Counted from the stretch's first letter, positions 1 to 8,949 are shown. The stretch: DNA of 64,000 nucleotides from Salmonella enterica subsp. enterica serovar Choleraesuis (GCA_022846635.1 AP025685.1:1612001-1676000), one strand, 5' to 3'. Made by a program: numbers and translations. Notes: generated by a model not told the origin, from the sequence alone.

Positions 1-563
1 GGTAGCTTTGGTTTTTGCTGTCGGGCTTCACGAAACGGGAGGCTGAGGGCCGCCGCGCTATGCACCGGGCGGCTGTCGAGCACAACCCGGTTAACGCCAC
101 GTTGATGCAAACCGCGGTTCAGCGCGCGCTCCTCTTCACCCCGGTTGAAAAATGCCTGATGGCGCACTTCAACGCCATAGCGAAACTCGCCGGGCAGCGA
201 GTCGAGGAAAAGCCACAATGCGGGTAACGCTTCAGGCCCAAACCGCGCCGGCAGCTGGATCCAGAATTGGCCCATCCGATCGGCTAATGGTGACATGCGA
301 TCGAGGAATTCGCGGGTCAGATCGCCACAGTTATGAAGGGCCGCTTTGTGGGTGATAGTGGTCGGAAACTTAAAGCAAAAGCGAAAGTCGTCGTGGGTCT
401 GGGCGCGCCAGCGCTGGACAATTTCAGGGCTGGGGACCGCGTAAAGCGTAGTATCGCCCTCTACGCAGTTAAAATAGCGGGCGTAATCGGCAAGTGAACG
501 GATGCCAAACCCCTGACGCACCCATTCCGGGTGCGTCCATTGAGGGAGACCGATATAGAGCAC
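1..563 (-). CDS. yecE: YecE, DUF72 family protein (partial, C-terminus beyond window)
   Basis: The minus strand reads an open frame from a GTG at 563 to the window edge (about 187 codons), beginning V-L-Y-I-G-L-P-Q-W, which matches the start of E. coli YecE (DUF72, TIM-barrel-like, function unknown). No ATG fits this N-terminus, so I chose the GTG. It lies 6 bases after the yecD stop and is very probably co-transcribed with yecD, as in E. coli. The C-terminal part (E. coli length about 272 residues) is outside the window. No biochemical role is assigned to the family. Confidence 0.88.
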   Translation of the reverse strand, partial: MLYIGLPQWTHPEWVRQGFGIRSLADYARYFNCVEGDTTLYAVPSPEIVQRWRAQTHDDFRFCFKFPTTITHKAALHNCGDLTREFLDRMSPLADRMGQFWIQLPARFGPEALPALWLFLDSLPGEFRYGVEVRHQAFFNRGEEERALNRGLHQRGVNRVVLDSRPVHSAAALSLPFREARQQKPKL

Positions 564-569
564 GATGGC

Positions 570-1136
570 TTAGAGCGCGGCCAGGATCTGGTCGCAGCTG
601 CGTACCCTGGCGATACGCGGGAAAATATGCGTCATGCTGCCCTGGTGCTGTTCGCTGCTGGCGGCGCTGCAAGCGTCTTCAACGATAATCAGGCCAAAGC
701 CCAGTTCCCAGGCATTGCGGGCGGTGGATTCCACGCCGATATTGGTAGAAATACCGCACAGGACAATATTTTCTATGCCGCGACGGCGTAGCTGCATTTC
801 CAGCGCGGTGCCGTAAAACGCGCCCCACTGGCGTTTAGTGATTTCGATATCGCTGTCGCGTTTACCGAGTGCTACCGGATAGTGCCACCATTCGGCAGGC
901 AGGGCATGAGCCGGGACCGGCATATCAACCGGCTGTTTAAGCGCTTCGGCAAAGTCTTTCGACCATCCCACGCGTACCATCACGACCGGCGCGCCTTTAG
1001 CGCGAAAGTGGTCAGCCATGCGCGCGGCGCGGGCAACGACGTCTTCGGCACTGTGCGGGCCACCCGCGTATGGCAGAATGCCTTCCTGAAGATCGATAAT
1101 TACGAGTGCGGTGGTTTTTGGGTCTAGTTGCAGCAT
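570..1136 (-). CDS. yecD: YecD, isochorismatase-family hydrolase-like protein
   Basis: 188 residues, same length and sequence as E. coli YecD. The start M-L-Q-L-D-P-K-T-T was chosen by homology over an upstream ATG at 1154. The family aspartate is present in V-I-I-D-L-Q-E-G (Asp15). In cysteine hydrolases of this fold (nicotinamidases) the nucleophile sits in a motif like T-x-V-C-V-x-x-T-A; here the equivalent stretch is T-N-I-G-V-E-S-T-A, so the cysteine is replaced by glycine, as in true isochorismatases such as EntB. An amidase activity is therefore unlikely. The substrate is unknown. Upstream partner of yecE; divergent from aspS. Confidence 0.9.
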   Translation of the reverse strand: MLQLDPKTTALVIIDLQEGILPYAGGPHSAEDVVARAARMADHFRAKGAPVVMVRVGWSKDFAEALKQPVDMPVPAHALPAEWWHYPVALGKRDSDIEITKRQWGAFYGTALEMQLRRRGIENIVLCGISTNIGVESTARNAWELGFGLIIVEDACSAASSEQHQGSMTHIFPRIARVRSCDQILAAL

Positions 1137-1273
1137 GGGGTTTCTCCAAAACAAAGAGCGTTATGCCAATACCTTACGGGGTTGCCGGGCGCTCGTCGCG
1201 CTGAAATTTTGTTAGTTTTTGTTAAGTCTGGCACCCGGGCGGCCAGCAAACGTGCGTCTGAACCGCTTCGGAC

Positions 1274-1302
1274 TTATCGTGAAGGCGTTTTTCCAGTATA
1301 AT
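1274..1302 (+). promoter_or_regulatory. Candidate sigma-70 promoter of aspS
   Basis: A perfect TATAAT lies at 1297-1302, about 100 bases before aspS, with a weak TTATCG-like -35 element 17 bases upstream (1274-1279). It is the best promoter match in the 266-base divergent yecD/aspS gap. Assigned by consensus match only. Confidence 0.5.
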
Positions 1303-1402
1303 AGCCCCCTTTTTTATCCAGTAACGAATCAGACAATAGCTGCATCCGCGGTGCCTGAATGTCAGGCAGCGAGTAGCCTGTGGCTTAAGTAAGGGATATC
1401 TC

Positions 1403-3196
1403 ATGCGTACAGAATATTGTGGGCTGCTAAACCAGTCTCACGTCGGGCAGCAAGTGACTCTCTGCGGTTGGGTTAACCGTCGCCGTGACCTCGGCAGCCT
1501 TATCTTTATCGATATGCGCGATAGAGAAGGGATTGTGCAGGTATTTTTTGACCCGGATAAGGCCGATGCCTTTAAGCTAGCCTCTGAGCTGCGTAATGAA
1601 TTTTGCATCCAGCTGACCGGTACCGTGCGTGCGCGTGATGAGAAAAACATCAATCGCGATATGGCCACCGGTGAAGTTGAAGTATTTGCAACCGACCTGA
1701 CCATCATCAACCGTTCCGATGTGCTGCCGCTGGACTCCAACCACGTCAACACCGAAGAAGCGCGCCTGAAATATCGCTACCTCGACCTGCGTCGCCCGGA
1801 AATGGCCCAGCGCCTGAAAACCCGTGCCCGCATTACCAGCTTTGTGCGTCGTTTCATGGATAGCCACGGCTTCCTGGATATCGAAACCCCAATGCTGACC
1901 AAAGCAACGCCGGAAGGTGCCCGCGACTACCTGGTTCCATCCCGGGTACATAAAGGTAAATTCTACGCGCTGCCGCAATCTCCACAGCTGTTCAAACAGC
2001 TGCTGATGATGTCTGGTTTTGACCGTTACTATCAGATTGTTAAATGCTTCCGTGACGAAGATTTGCGTGCTGACCGTCAGCCAGAATTCACCCAGATCGA
2101 TGTGGAAACTTCATTCATGACCGCGCCTCAGGTGCGTGAAGTGATGGAGAAACTGGTTCGTGAGCTGTGGCAGGATATCGTTCAGGTTGATCTCGGTGAT
2201 TTCCCGGTAATGACTTTTGCCGAAGCCGACCGCCGTTATGGTTCCGATAAGCCAGATCTGCGTAACCCAATGGAGCTGGTTGACGTTGCCGACCTGCTTA
2301 AAGCCGTTGAGTTTAAAGTGTTCGCAGGCCCTGCAAATGACCCGAAAGGCCGCGTTGCCGCACTGCGCGTACCGGGTGGCGCACAGCTGAGCCGTAAACA
2401 CATTGATGACTATGCCAAGTTTGTAGAAATCTACGGAGCCAAAGGTCTGGCGTGGATGAAAGTCACCCAGCGCGATGCCGGTATTGAAGGCGTCACCAGC
2501 CCGGTAGCTAAGTTCCTGACCGCAGATATTGTGGAAGCAATCCTGGCACGCACTGGCGCTGCCGATGGCGACCTGATCTTCTTCGGCGCTGACAACAAGC
2601 GCGTTGTGTCCGATGCAATGGGCGCTCTGCGTCTGAAAGTGGGTAAAGACCTCAATATCACGGACGAAAAAGCCTGGGCTCCGCTGTGGGTTGTTGACTT
2701 CCCAATGTTCGAAGACGACGGTGAAGGCGGCCTTACCGCAATGCACCATCCGTTTACCTCTCCGCGCGATATGAGTGCGGCAGAGCTGGCGGCCGGTCCG
2801 GAAGACGCTATCGCTAATGCCTACGATATGGTCATCAACGGCTATGAAGTAGGCGGTGGCTCGGTACGTATTCACAGCGGCGAAATGCAGCAGACCGTAT
2901 TCCGCATCCTGGGTATTAATGAACAGGAACAGCGTGAGAAATTCGGCTTCCTGCTGGACGCTCTGAAATACGGTACTCCGCCGCACGCCGGTCTGGCCTT
3001 TGGCCTTGACCGTCTGGTAATGCTGCTGACCGGAACCGATAACATCCGTGATGTTATTGCCTTCCCTAAAACTACCGCAGCGGCCGACCTGATGACCGAA
3101 GCGCCAAGCTTCGCTAATCCGGTTTCACTGGGTGAGCTGAGTATCGCCGTTGTGGCGAAAAAAGAGCAAAACCAGGGTAATCCGGAGAGTAACTAA
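1403..3196 (+). CDS. aspS: Aspartate-tRNA ligase
   Basis: Cytoplasmic class II aminoacyl-tRNA synthetase that charges tRNA-Asp. 597 residues (E. coli 590). An N-terminal OB-fold anticodon-binding domain (about 1-110) is followed by the catalytic core with motif 2 ([10 protein letters not shown]), the bacterial GAD insertion domain (about 300-420) and motif 3 (G-L-A-F-G-L-D-R-L) near the C-terminus. The extra residues are mainly a short C-terminal tail ending N-P-E-S-N. The start M-R-T-E-Y-C-G matches E. coli and follows a purine-rich RBS. First gene of an apparent aspS-nudB-yebC-ruvC transcription unit; only one base separates its stop from the nudB start. Confidence 0.97.
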   Translation: MRTEYCGLLNQSHVGQQVTLCGWVNRRRDLGSLIFIDMRDREGIVQVFFDPDKADAFKLASELRNEFCIQLTGTVRARDEKNINRDMATGEVEVFATDLTIINRSDVLPLDSNHVNTEEARLKYRYLDLRRPEMAQRLKTRARITSFVRRFMDSHGFLDIETPMLTKATPEGARDYLVPSRVHKGKFYALPQSPQLFKQLLMMSGFDRYYQIVKCFRDEDLRADRQPEFTQIDVETSFMTAPQVREVMEKLVRELWQDIVQVDLGDFPVMTFAEADRRYGSDKPDLRNPMELVDVADLLKAVEFKVFAGPANDPKGRVAALRVPGGAQLSRKHIDDYAKFVEIYGAKGLAWMKVTQRDAGIEGVTSPVAKFLTADIVEAILARTGAADGDLIFFGADNKRVVSDAMGALRLKVGKDLNITDEKAWAPLWVVDFPMFEDDGEGGLTAMHHPFTSPRDMSAAELAAGPEDAIANAYDMVINGYEVGGGSVRIHSGEMQQTVFRILGINEQEQREKFGFLLDALKYGTPPHAGLAFGLDRLVMLLTGTDNIRDVIAFPKTTAAADLMTEAPSFANPVSLGELSIAVVAKKEQNQGNPESN

Positions 3197-3197
3197 C

Positions 3198-3641
3198 ATG
3201 GCCTGGAAGCGACCGGTTTCGGTGCTGGTGGTGATATACGCCGCCGACACCGGGCGGGTGCTGATGCTTCAGCGCCGCGATGATCCTTCATTCTGGCAGT
3301 CGGTGACCGGCAGCATAGAAGAGGGTGAAACCGCGGCGCAGGCAGCGCACCGCGAGGTGCTGGAAGAAGTGGACATCGACATTAACGCGCAAGGGTTAAC
3401 GTTGCTGGACTGCCAGCGCCGGGTCGAGTTTGAAATTTTTGCTCATCTGCGCCATCGCTATGCGCCGGGCACGATGAGCAATACTGAGTATTGGTTCTGT
3501 CTCGCTTTGCCGGAAGAATGCCCGGTTGTCATTAGCGAACATCTGGCCTGGCGTTGGATGGATGCTGCCGACGCCGCGCATCTTACCTGCTCATGGAGCA
3601 ACCGGCAGGCGATAGAGGAATTTGTAATTGATTCCGCCTGA
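3198..3641 (+). CDS. nudB: Dihydroneopterin triphosphate diphosphatase
   Basis: 147-residue Nudix hydrolase that removes pyrophosphate from dihydroneopterin triphosphate, an early step of folate synthesis. The Nudix box is intact (G-S-I-E-E-G-E-T-x7-R-E-V-L-E-E-V). An in-frame upstream ATG at 3150 lies inside aspS; the start at 3198 (M-A-W-K-R-P) matches E. coli NudB, and the aspS 3' end supplies a GGAGAG ribosome-binding site. Translational coupling to aspS is likely given the one-base gap. Followed 24 bases later by yebC. Confidence 0.94.
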   Translation: MAWKRPVSVLVVIYAADTGRVLMLQRRDDPSFWQSVTGSIEEGETAAQAAHREVLEEVDIDINAQGLTLLDCQRRVEFEIFAHLRHRYAPGTMSNTEYWFCLALPEECPVVISEHLAWRWMDAADAAHLTCSWSNRQAIEEFVIDSA

Positions 3642-3665
3642 GAAGGCGCATTGGGAGAATTATTT

Positions 3666-4412
3666 ATGGCAGGTCATAGTAAATGGGCCAACACGCGGCA
3701 CCGTAAAGCAGCGCAGGATTCCAAACGCGGGAAAATTTTCACTAAAATCATTCGCGAACTGGTCACTGCGGCCCGTCTGGGCGGCGGAGATGCCGGTTCT
3801 AACCCGCGTCTGCGTGCGGCAATCGATAAAGCATTGTCCAACAATATGACCCGCGATACGCTGAATCGTGCCATTGCTCGCGGTGTGGGTGGTGATGAAG
3901 ACACGAACATGGAAACCATCATTTATGAAGGTTACGGCCCCGGTGGTTCTGCGGTAATGATTGAATGCCTGAGCGACAACCGTAACCGTACCGTAGCTGA
4001 TGTGCGCCATGCCTTCACCAAATGCGGCGGTAACCTGGGTACCGATGGTTCCGTTGCTTATCTGTTCAGCAAAAAAGGGGTTATCTCCTATGCTGCTGGC
4101 ATCGATGAAGACACCATTATGGAAGCGGCGCTGGAAGCCGGTGCTGAAGATGTCGTCTCCTATGACGATGGCGCGGTGGACGTGTTTACCGCCTGGGAAG
4201 AGTTCGGCAAGGTTAAGGATGCGCTGGATGCAGCGGGCCTGGTAGCAGAAAGCGCCGAAGTCTCCATGATCCCATCCACTAAAGCCGAACTGGATGCCGA
4301 TACCGCACCGAAAATGATGCGTCTTATCGACATGCTGGAAGACTGCGACGATGTGCAGGAAGTTTACCATAACGCAGAAATCTCCGACGAGATTGCGGCG
4401 ACTCTGGAATGA
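3666..4412 (+). CDS. yebC: YebC/TACO1 family protein
   Basis: 248 residues with the invariant N-terminus [14 protein letters not shown]. The family has been described both as DNA-binding regulators and, more recently, as factors that help ribosomes through difficult peptide sequences; the acidic three-domain architecture fits the YebC_I type. The start at 3666 follows GGGAGAATTATTT and agrees with homologues; the upstream ATG at 3651 would add five non-conserved residues. It lies between nudB and ruvC, the order seen in E. coli. Confidence 0.95.
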   Translation: MAGHSKWANTRHRKAAQDSKRGKIFTKIIRELVTAARLGGGDAGSNPRLRAAIDKALSNNMTRDTLNRAIARGVGGDEDTNMETIIYEGYGPGGSAVMIECLSDNRNRTVADVRHAFTKCGGNLGTDGSVAYLFSKKGVISYAAGIDEDTIMEAALEAGAEDVVSYDDGAVDVFTAWEEFGKVKDALDAAGLVAESAEVSMIPSTKAELDADTAPKMMRLIDMLEDCDDVQEVYHNAEISDEIAATLE

Positions 4413-4449
4413 TTTCCCACCTAAAGGCGTTCGGGAGTGAACTCCGCTA

Positions 4450-4974
4450 ATGGCTATTATCTTAGGCATTGACCCGGGGTCGCGGATTACCGGTTATGGC
4501 GTAATCCGCCAGGTTGGACGCCAGCTCAGCTACCTGGGAAGCGGATGTATCCGCACTCAGGTGGCCGATCTTCCTTCGCGATTAAAGCTTATCTACGCCG
4601 GGGTGAGTGAAATCATCACTCAGTTCCAGCCCGATTATTTCGCGATTGAGCAGGTCTTTATGGCTAAAAACGCCGATTCTGCGCTCAAGCTTGGCCAGGC
4701 GCGTGGCGCGGCGATTGTGGCGGCGGTGAACCAGGATTTACCGGTATTTGAATATGCGGCCCGTCAGGTAAAGCAGACGGTTGTCGGCATCGGCAGCGCC
4801 GAGAAAAGCCAGGTACAGCACATGGTGCGCACGCTGCTTAAATTACCGGCTAATCCCCAGGCGGATGCGGCGGATGCGCTGGCTATTGCCATCACTCATT
4901 GCCACATCAGCCAGAATGCGCTCCAGATAAGCGATGCGCGAATGCAGCTAACCCGCGGAAGATTACGTAATTAA
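4450..4974 (+). CDS. ruvC: Crossover junction endodeoxyribonuclease RuvC
   Basis: 174 residues (E. coli 173). Homodimeric, metal-dependent resolvase that cuts Holliday junctions. The four acidic catalytic residues are recognisable: Asp in L-G-I-D-P-G-S near the N-terminus, Glu in F-A-I-E-Q-V-F, and two Asp in the C-terminal [10 protein letters not shown]. Expressed from the aspS side and separated from ruvAB by a 185-base gap that contains a LexA-type palindrome, as in E. coli, where ruvC is not SOS-induced with ruvAB. Confidence 0.97.
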   Translation: MAIILGIDPGSRITGYGVIRQVGRQLSYLGSGCIRTQVADLPSRLKLIYAGVSEIITQFQPDYFAIEQVFMAKNADSALKLGQARGAAIVAAVNQDLPVFEYAARQVKQTVVGIGSAEKSQVQHMVRTLLKLPANPQADAADALAIAITHCHISQNALQISDARMQLTRGRLRN

Positions 4975-5000
4975 GGCTGGATGTACATCCAGCCTTTTTT
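4975..5000 (+). promoter_or_regulatory. LexA box of ruvAB overlapping the ruvC terminator
   Basis: Directly after the ruvC stop, CTGGATGTACATCCAG (4977-4992) fits the LexA pattern CTG-N10-CAG and resembles my recollection of the E. coli ruvAB operator, CTGGATATCTATCCAG. The same bases are the centre of a perfect 20-base palindrome (4975-4994) followed by six Ts, so it also reads as an intrinsic terminator for ruvC. A TATGAT sequence at 5002-5007 could be the -10 of the ruvAB promoter. Dual use is inferred from position. Confidence 0.75.
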
Positions 5001-5159
5001 ATATGATAGGCGCGGGCCGCGTTTAGGCTATTTGTTGCCGCTTCAGGTGCCCGCAATAGGGTAATCCTGAAGCATAACGGCAGACGGCGCGGCTACAGGC
5101 TATAAATAAATGCAGCCAGCAGGCTGCGGCCGGGACCCAAGGTATAACAGGAGCGCAAT

Positions 5160-5777
5160 GTGATAGGCCGACTCAGAGGCATTATTCTGGAAAAACAACC
5201 CCCGCTGGTACTGCTGGAAACTGGTGGCGTAGGGTATGAAGTGCATATGCCGATGACCTGCTTCTATGAACTGCCGGAGCCTGGCAAAGAAGCGATAGTG
5301 TTTACCCACTTTGTGGTGCGTGAAGATGCACAGCTGTTGTATGGCTTCAGTAACAAGCAGGCCCGCACGTTGTTCCGTGAATTGATTAAAACCAACGGCG
5401 TGGGTCCTAAACTGGCGCTGGCTATTCTTTCCGGGATGTCTGCGCAGCAGTTCGTCAATGCCGTTGAACGCGAAGACTCCGCCTCGCTGGTAAAACTACC
5501 GGGTATCGGCAAGAAAACCGCCGAGCGCCTGGTGGTGGAAATGAAAGACCGCTTTAAAGGTCTGCATGGGGATCTGTTCACTCCGGCCAGTGACCTGGTG
5601 CTGACAGCACCGGCGGGCAGTGCGCTGCCGGATGATGATGCCGAGGCGGAAGCGGCGGCGGCGCTGGTGTCACTGGGTTATAAACCGCAGGAAGCCAGCC
5701 GCATGATAAGTAAAGTGGCGAAGAAGGGCGCAGATAGCGAAACTCTTATTCGTGATGCGCTGCGCGCGGCTTTGTGA
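5160..5777 (+). CDS. ruvA: Holliday junction branch migration protein RuvA
   Basis: 205 residues (E. coli 203). Tetrameric junction-binding subunit that targets RuvB to Holliday junctions. Starts with GTG at 5160 (M-I-G-R-L-R-G-I-I), as in E. coli, after AGGAGCGCAAT. Visible parts are the N-terminal OB fold, two helix-hairpin-helix motifs (T-N-G-V-G-P-K-L-A and L-P-G-I-G-K-K-T-A), an acidic linker (D-D-D-A-E-A-E) and the C-terminal RuvB-contact domain (L-G-Y-K-P-Q-E-A). SOS control is predicted from the LexA palindrome upstream. ruvB begins 8 bases after its stop. Confidence 0.97.
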   Translation: MIGRLRGIILEKQPPLVLLETGGVGYEVHMPMTCFYELPEPGKEAIVFTHFVVREDAQLLYGFSNKQARTLFRELIKTNGVGPKLALAILSGMSAQQFVNAVEREDSASLVKLPGIGKKTAERLVVEMKDRFKGLHGDLFTPASDLVLTAPAGSALPDDDAEAEAAAALVSLGYKPQEASRMISKVAKKGADSETLIRDALRAAL

Positions 5778-5785
5778 GGTAAAAG

Positions 5786-6799
5786 ATGATAGAAGCAGAT
5801 CGCCTGGTTTCGCCCGACAATAACCCGTCATTTGATGAAGTGGCCGATCGCGCCATCCGTCCGAAGCTGCTGTCCGAATACGTGGGCCAGCCTCAGGTGC
5901 GCTCGCAAATGGAGATCTTCATCGAGGCTGCCCGGTTACGAGGCGAGGCGCTGGATCATCTGCTCATCTTTGGGCCTCCGGGGTTAGGTAAAACCACGCT
6001 GGCCAATATTGTCGCTAATGAGATGGGCGTGAATCTGCGCACAACCTCTGGCCCGGTGCTGGAAAAGGCGGGCGATCTGGCGGCGATGCTCACCAACCTT
6101 GAGCCAAATGACGTCCTGTTTATCGACGAAATTCACCGCCTTTCACCCGTAGTCGAAGAGGTGCTGTATCCGGCGATGGAAGACTATCAGCTGGATATTA
6201 TGATTGGTGAAGGCCCGGCAGCGCGTTCGATTAAAATCGATCTGCCGCCGTTTACCCTGATTGGCGCGACCACTCGCGCCGGTTCGCTGACCTCGCCGTT
6301 GCGCGATCGTTTTGGCATTGTGCAACGCCTCGAGTTCTATCAGGTTGCCGATTTGCAACATATCGTCGGGCGCAGCGCCGGTTGTCTGGGTCTGGAGATG
6401 AGCGAAGAGGGGGCTCTGGAGGTTGCACGCCGGGCGCGCGGCACGCCGCGAATTGCTAACCGGCTGTTGCGTCGGGTGCGGGACTTTGCCGAGGTTCGCC
6501 ACAACGGGGCTATCGATGGTGACATTGCGGCCCAGGCGCTGGATATGCTGAATGTTGATGCTGAAGGCTTCGACTTTATGGACAGAAAGCTACTGCTGGC
6601 GGTAATTGATAAATTTATGGGCGGCCCGGTAGGGCTGGACAATCTGGCGGCGGCTATTGGCGAAGAGCGTGAGACTATCGAGGACGTACTGGAGCCGTTT
6701 CTGATTCAACAAGGCTTCCTGCAACGAACTCCGCGCGGACGTATGGCTACGCCACGCGCCTGGCAGCATTTTGGAGTGGTGCCACCGGTTCAGCCGTAA
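5786..6799 (+). CDS. ruvB: Holliday junction branch migration ATPase RuvB
   Basis: 337 residues (E. coli 336). AAA+ hexameric motor driving branch migration with RuvA. Walker [10 protein letters not shown], Walker [10 protein letters not shown], sensor region G-A-T-T-R-A-G and the arginine finger segment P-L-R-D-R-F-G are all present; a C-terminal winged-helix domain follows (about 260-330). Start M-I-E-A-D-R-L follows GAGGTAAAAG. It is the last gene before the large non-coding repeat array; in E. coli the next gene (znuB) is a close neighbour. Confidence 0.98.
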   Translation: MIEADRLVSPDNNPSFDEVADRAIRPKLLSEYVGQPQVRSQMEIFIEAARLRGEALDHLLIFGPPGLGKTTLANIVANEMGVNLRTTSGPVLEKAGDLAAMLTNLEPNDVLFIDEIHRLSPVVEEVLYPAMEDYQLDIMIGEGPAARSIKIDLPPFTLIGATTRAGSLTSPLRDRFGIVQRLEFYQVADLQHIVGRSAGCLGLEMSEEGALEVARRARGTPRIANRLLRRVRDFAEVRHNGAIDGDIAAQALDMLNVDAEGFDFMDRKLLLAVIDKFMGGPVGLDNLAAAIGEERETIEDVLEPFLIQQGFLQRTPRGRMATPRAWQHFGVVPPVQP

Positions 6800-6840
6800 T
6801 AGGAATTGCCTGCGGAAGTATCTCTGAATACCCGGCAAAA

Positions 6841-6922
6841 TTCCGTTGATTTGCGTTTTGAAGAATATGAGCCGTATATCACACGTGAACGGAAAAGGGG
6901 CTGCGCCAGCGGCCCCTTTTCG
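6841..6922. repeat. Repeat module A0, 5' fragment
   Basis: First 80 or so bases of module A, diverged. It keeps a short outer stem (CCGT 6873-6876 with ACGG 6889-6892) and the strong hairpin of GGGGCTGC (6897-6904) with GCGGCCCC (6909-6916) followed by four Ts, which can act as a terminator for ruvB. The rest of the module is missing and is replaced by about 60 bases ending in a module C-like tail (6961-6980). Confidence 0.7.
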
Positions 6923-6980
6923 ATCCTGGCAGTTAAGGTTAGTTGTCCGTGGGCAATGGCATGTCTGGGATATGGCAAAG

Positions 6981-7384
6981 TTCCGTTCACTTTTGTTTTG
7001 CAGAATATAACTCGTACACCACACGTGAACGAGTAAAGGGGCTGTGCCGACAGCCCCTTTACAATCCCAGCGGCCCCAGAAGAAACCGGTGCTTCGCACT
7101 GCGTTCACCTGCGTTCCGCGCTGACTGCGGCGTCGCGACTCGACATCCCTGTCTCTACGCGTTTCAGTCCGCCATCCGTGGCGGCCTGGCCTTGTCAGTC
7201 GGACTTCGGTTCACCAGTTTCCATGGGGGAATGGGCTTGCGCTGGCTGCCAGGAAGCGAACAGCAGCGATATTGCCGCTATAAAAAACATAATCTGAAGC
7301 GGAATTTCCCCGGCTGAAAATCGCCGACGCGTTTGTGGCTGGCCGGGAGCGCTCACAGGGATGTGAGCGCAGGGCGGGAGCTGC
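6981..7384. repeat. Repeat module A1
   Basis: 404 bp copy. Internal structures: CTCGT (7011-7015) pairing with ACGAG (7029-7033); perfect hairpin 7033-7062 (13-bp arms, loop GCCG); GACATCCCTGTC 7142-7153; CCGCCATCCGTGGCGG 7169-7184; and a 22-base palindromic hairpin 7349-7370 (9-bp arms around GGGA). It begins TTCCGTTCAC and ends GGGCGGGAGCTGC, the same borders as A2 and A3. Confidence 0.8.
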
Positions 7385-7391
7385 TGGGAGG

Positions 7392-7520
7392 CAGCATACC
7401 GCCCGCGCCCGAAAGGCAGCCGCAAGAAGCGGAAGGTACCGCGAAAGCGGCGATTTTATGGCCGGTCGCGGGGGGTGTTGGGGGGATGGCGATTCATCCC
7501 CCCAACGCGCTCTGGGTGCC
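7392..7520. repeat. Repeat module B1
   Basis: 129 bp, from CAGCATACCGCCCG to GCGCTCTGGGTGCC. Near its end is a perfect 12-bp stem, GTTGGGGGGATG (7477-7488) with CATCCCCCCAAC (7495-7506). The same site in B2 and B3 carries an unrelated stem sequence, so the fold is kept while the bases differ. Confidence 0.75.
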
Positions 7521-7550
7521 GATATCCATATAAAAATAATGAACATGAAA

Positions 7551-7619
7551 GAGCGCAACCTGCATCGGCATTACATATGGATATCTGCTTGCGAGAGTTC
7601 ATCTGAAATCAGGTGAAGG
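7551..7619. repeat. Repeat module C1
   Basis: 69 bp from GAGCGCAACC to the base before A2. Together with the end of B1 it is bracketed by an 11-bp inverted repeat, GATATCCATAT (7521-7531) and ATATGGATATC (7575-7585). Confidence 0.7.
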
Positions 7620-8024
7620 TTCCGTTCACTTGCGTTTAGCAGAATATAGCTCGTACACCACACGTGAACGGGTAAAGGGGCTGTACCGACGGCCCCTTTA
7701 CAATCCCAGCGGCCCCAGACGAAACCGGTGCTTCGCACTGCGTTCACCTGCGTTCCGCGCTGACTGCGGCGTCGCGACTCGACATCCCTGTCTCTACGCG
7801 TTTCAATCCGCCATCCCTGGCGGCCTGGCCTGGTCAGTCGGACTTCGGCTCACCGGTTTCCATGGGGGAGCGGGCCTGCGCTGGTATTCAGGTAACGAAC
7901 AGCAGCAATTCTGTGGCTGTAAAAAGTCATAATCTGAAGCGACATTCCCCCGGCTGAAAATCGCCGACGCGTTTGCGGCTGACCGGGAGCGGTCACAGGG
8001 ATGTGAGCGCAGGACGGGAGCTGC
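7620..8024. repeat. Repeat module A2
   Basis: 405 bp copy, very similar to A3. Structures: CTCGT (7650-7654) opposite ACGGG (7668-7672), giving one T-G wobble; hairpin 7672-7701 with one T-G wobble; GACATCCCTGTC 7781-7792; CCGCCATCCCTGGCGG 7808-7823; and hairpin 7989-8010 with one G-G mismatch. It is followed directly by module C2; module B is missing. Confidence 0.8.
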
Positions 8025-8045
8025 ATGGATATTGTGTACATATAA

Positions 8046-8113
8046 GAGCGCAACCAATACCGGAGCTACATATAGATATCTGCCAGCAGCAGCCTGTCTG
8101 GGATATGGCAAAG
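8046..8113. repeat. Repeat module C2
   Basis: 68 bp, GAGCGCAACCAATACCGG to GGATATGGCAAAG, lying between A2 and A3. Its first half is almost identical to C4; its last bases match the module C remnant in front of A1 (6961-6980). Confidence 0.7.
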
Positions 8114-8518
8114 TTCCGTTCACTTGCGTTTAGCAGAATATAGCCCGTACACCACACGTGAACGGGTAAATGGGCTGTACCGACAGCCCCTTTACAATCC
8201 CAGCGGCCCCAGAAGAAACCGGTGCTTCGCACTGCGTTCACCTGCGTTCCGCGCTGACTGCGGCGTCGCGACTCGACATCCCTGTCTCTACGCGTTTCAG
8301 TCCGCCATCCCTGGCGGCCTGGCCTGGTCAGTCGGACTTCGGCTCACCGGTTTCCATGGGGGAGCGGGCCTGCGCTGGTATTCAGGTAACGAACAGCAGC
8401 AATTCTGTGGCTGTAAAAAGTCATAATCTGAAGCGACATTCCCCCGGCTGAAAATCGCCGACGCGTTTGTGGCTGGCCGGGAGCGCTCACAGGGATGTGA
8501 GCGCAGGGCGGGAGCTGC
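8114..8518. repeat. Repeat module A3
   Basis: 405 bp copy. Structures: CCCGT (8144-8148) pairing with ACGGG (8162-8166), where both arms differ from A1 but still pair; hairpin 8166-8195 with one mismatch; GACATCCCTGTC 8275-8286; CCGCCATCCCTGGCGG 8302-8317; and perfect hairpin 8483-8504. An 80-base unique stretch follows (8519-8600) containing a further inverted repeat around TCAGGGATGA (8581-8590). Confidence 0.8.
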
Positions 8519-8600
8519 ATGGAAAAAAATGCCGGGAGCATTTTTTAACGACGCTTGCGTCGGCCCCGCAGGGGCGAGTGTCAGGGATGAGACGAGTAAA

Positions 8601-8732
8601 CAGCATACCGCCCGTGCCCGAAAGGCAGCCGCAAGAAGCGGAGGGAACTGCGCAGCAGCGATTTTGTGGCCGGTCGCCCGGGAGTGCAGAGGGCGGCGGC
8701 GACTGAGCCGCCCTTTGCGCGCTCTGGGTGCC
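8601..8732. repeat. Repeat module B2
   Basis: 132 bp copy that begins CAGCATACCGCCCG and ends GCGCTCTGGGTGCC like B1. The hairpin slot holds AGGGCGGC (8690-8697) with GCCGCCCT (8707-8714), different from the stem of B1. It is followed by module C3. Confidence 0.75.
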
Positions 8733-8762
8733 ATTCGCGATATGGATATTACGTATCAGAAA

Positions 8763-8809
8763 GAGCGCAACCAGCATCGGAGTGACATACAGAAATTGGC
8801 CAGCAGCAA
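8763..8809. repeat. Repeat module C3, truncated
   Basis: About 47 bp starting GAGCGCAACCAGCATCGG; cut off at GCCAGCAGCAA, where B3 begins. Confidence 0.65.
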
Positions 8810-8921
8810 CAGGCAGCCGCAAGAAGCGGGAGGGGACTGCGCAGCAGCGATTTTGTGGCCGGTCGCCGGGGAGTGAAGAGGGCGGCGGTGATGGAGCCGC
8901 CCTTTGCGCGCTCTGGGTACC
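8810..8921. repeat. Repeat module B3, 5'-truncated
   Basis: 112 bp copy starting at CAGGCAGCCGCAAGAAG, so the first 20 or so bases of module B are missing. The hairpin AGGGCGGC (8879-8886) with GCCGCCCT (8896-8903) is the B2 type. It joins directly to truncated module C3 on its left. Confidence 0.75.
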
Positions 8922-8949
8922 GTGATTAAGTCAGGCTTTCCACTTATAA

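Noticed and set aside
2111..2986. 291-residue minus-strand ORF inside aspS
   Set aside because: Antisense shadow of a strongly conserved gene; no homology recognised.
3660..4469. 269-residue minus-strand ORF over yebC
   Set aside because: Antisense shadow; yebC on the plus strand is unmistakable.
7630..8426. Two near-identical 100-residue plus-strand ORFs in modules A2 and A3 (7630-7932, 8124-8426)
   Set aside because: They exist because the modules are duplicated; the frame is broken in A1, has no RBS conservation, and stems, not codons, are preserved. I treat the modules as non-coding.
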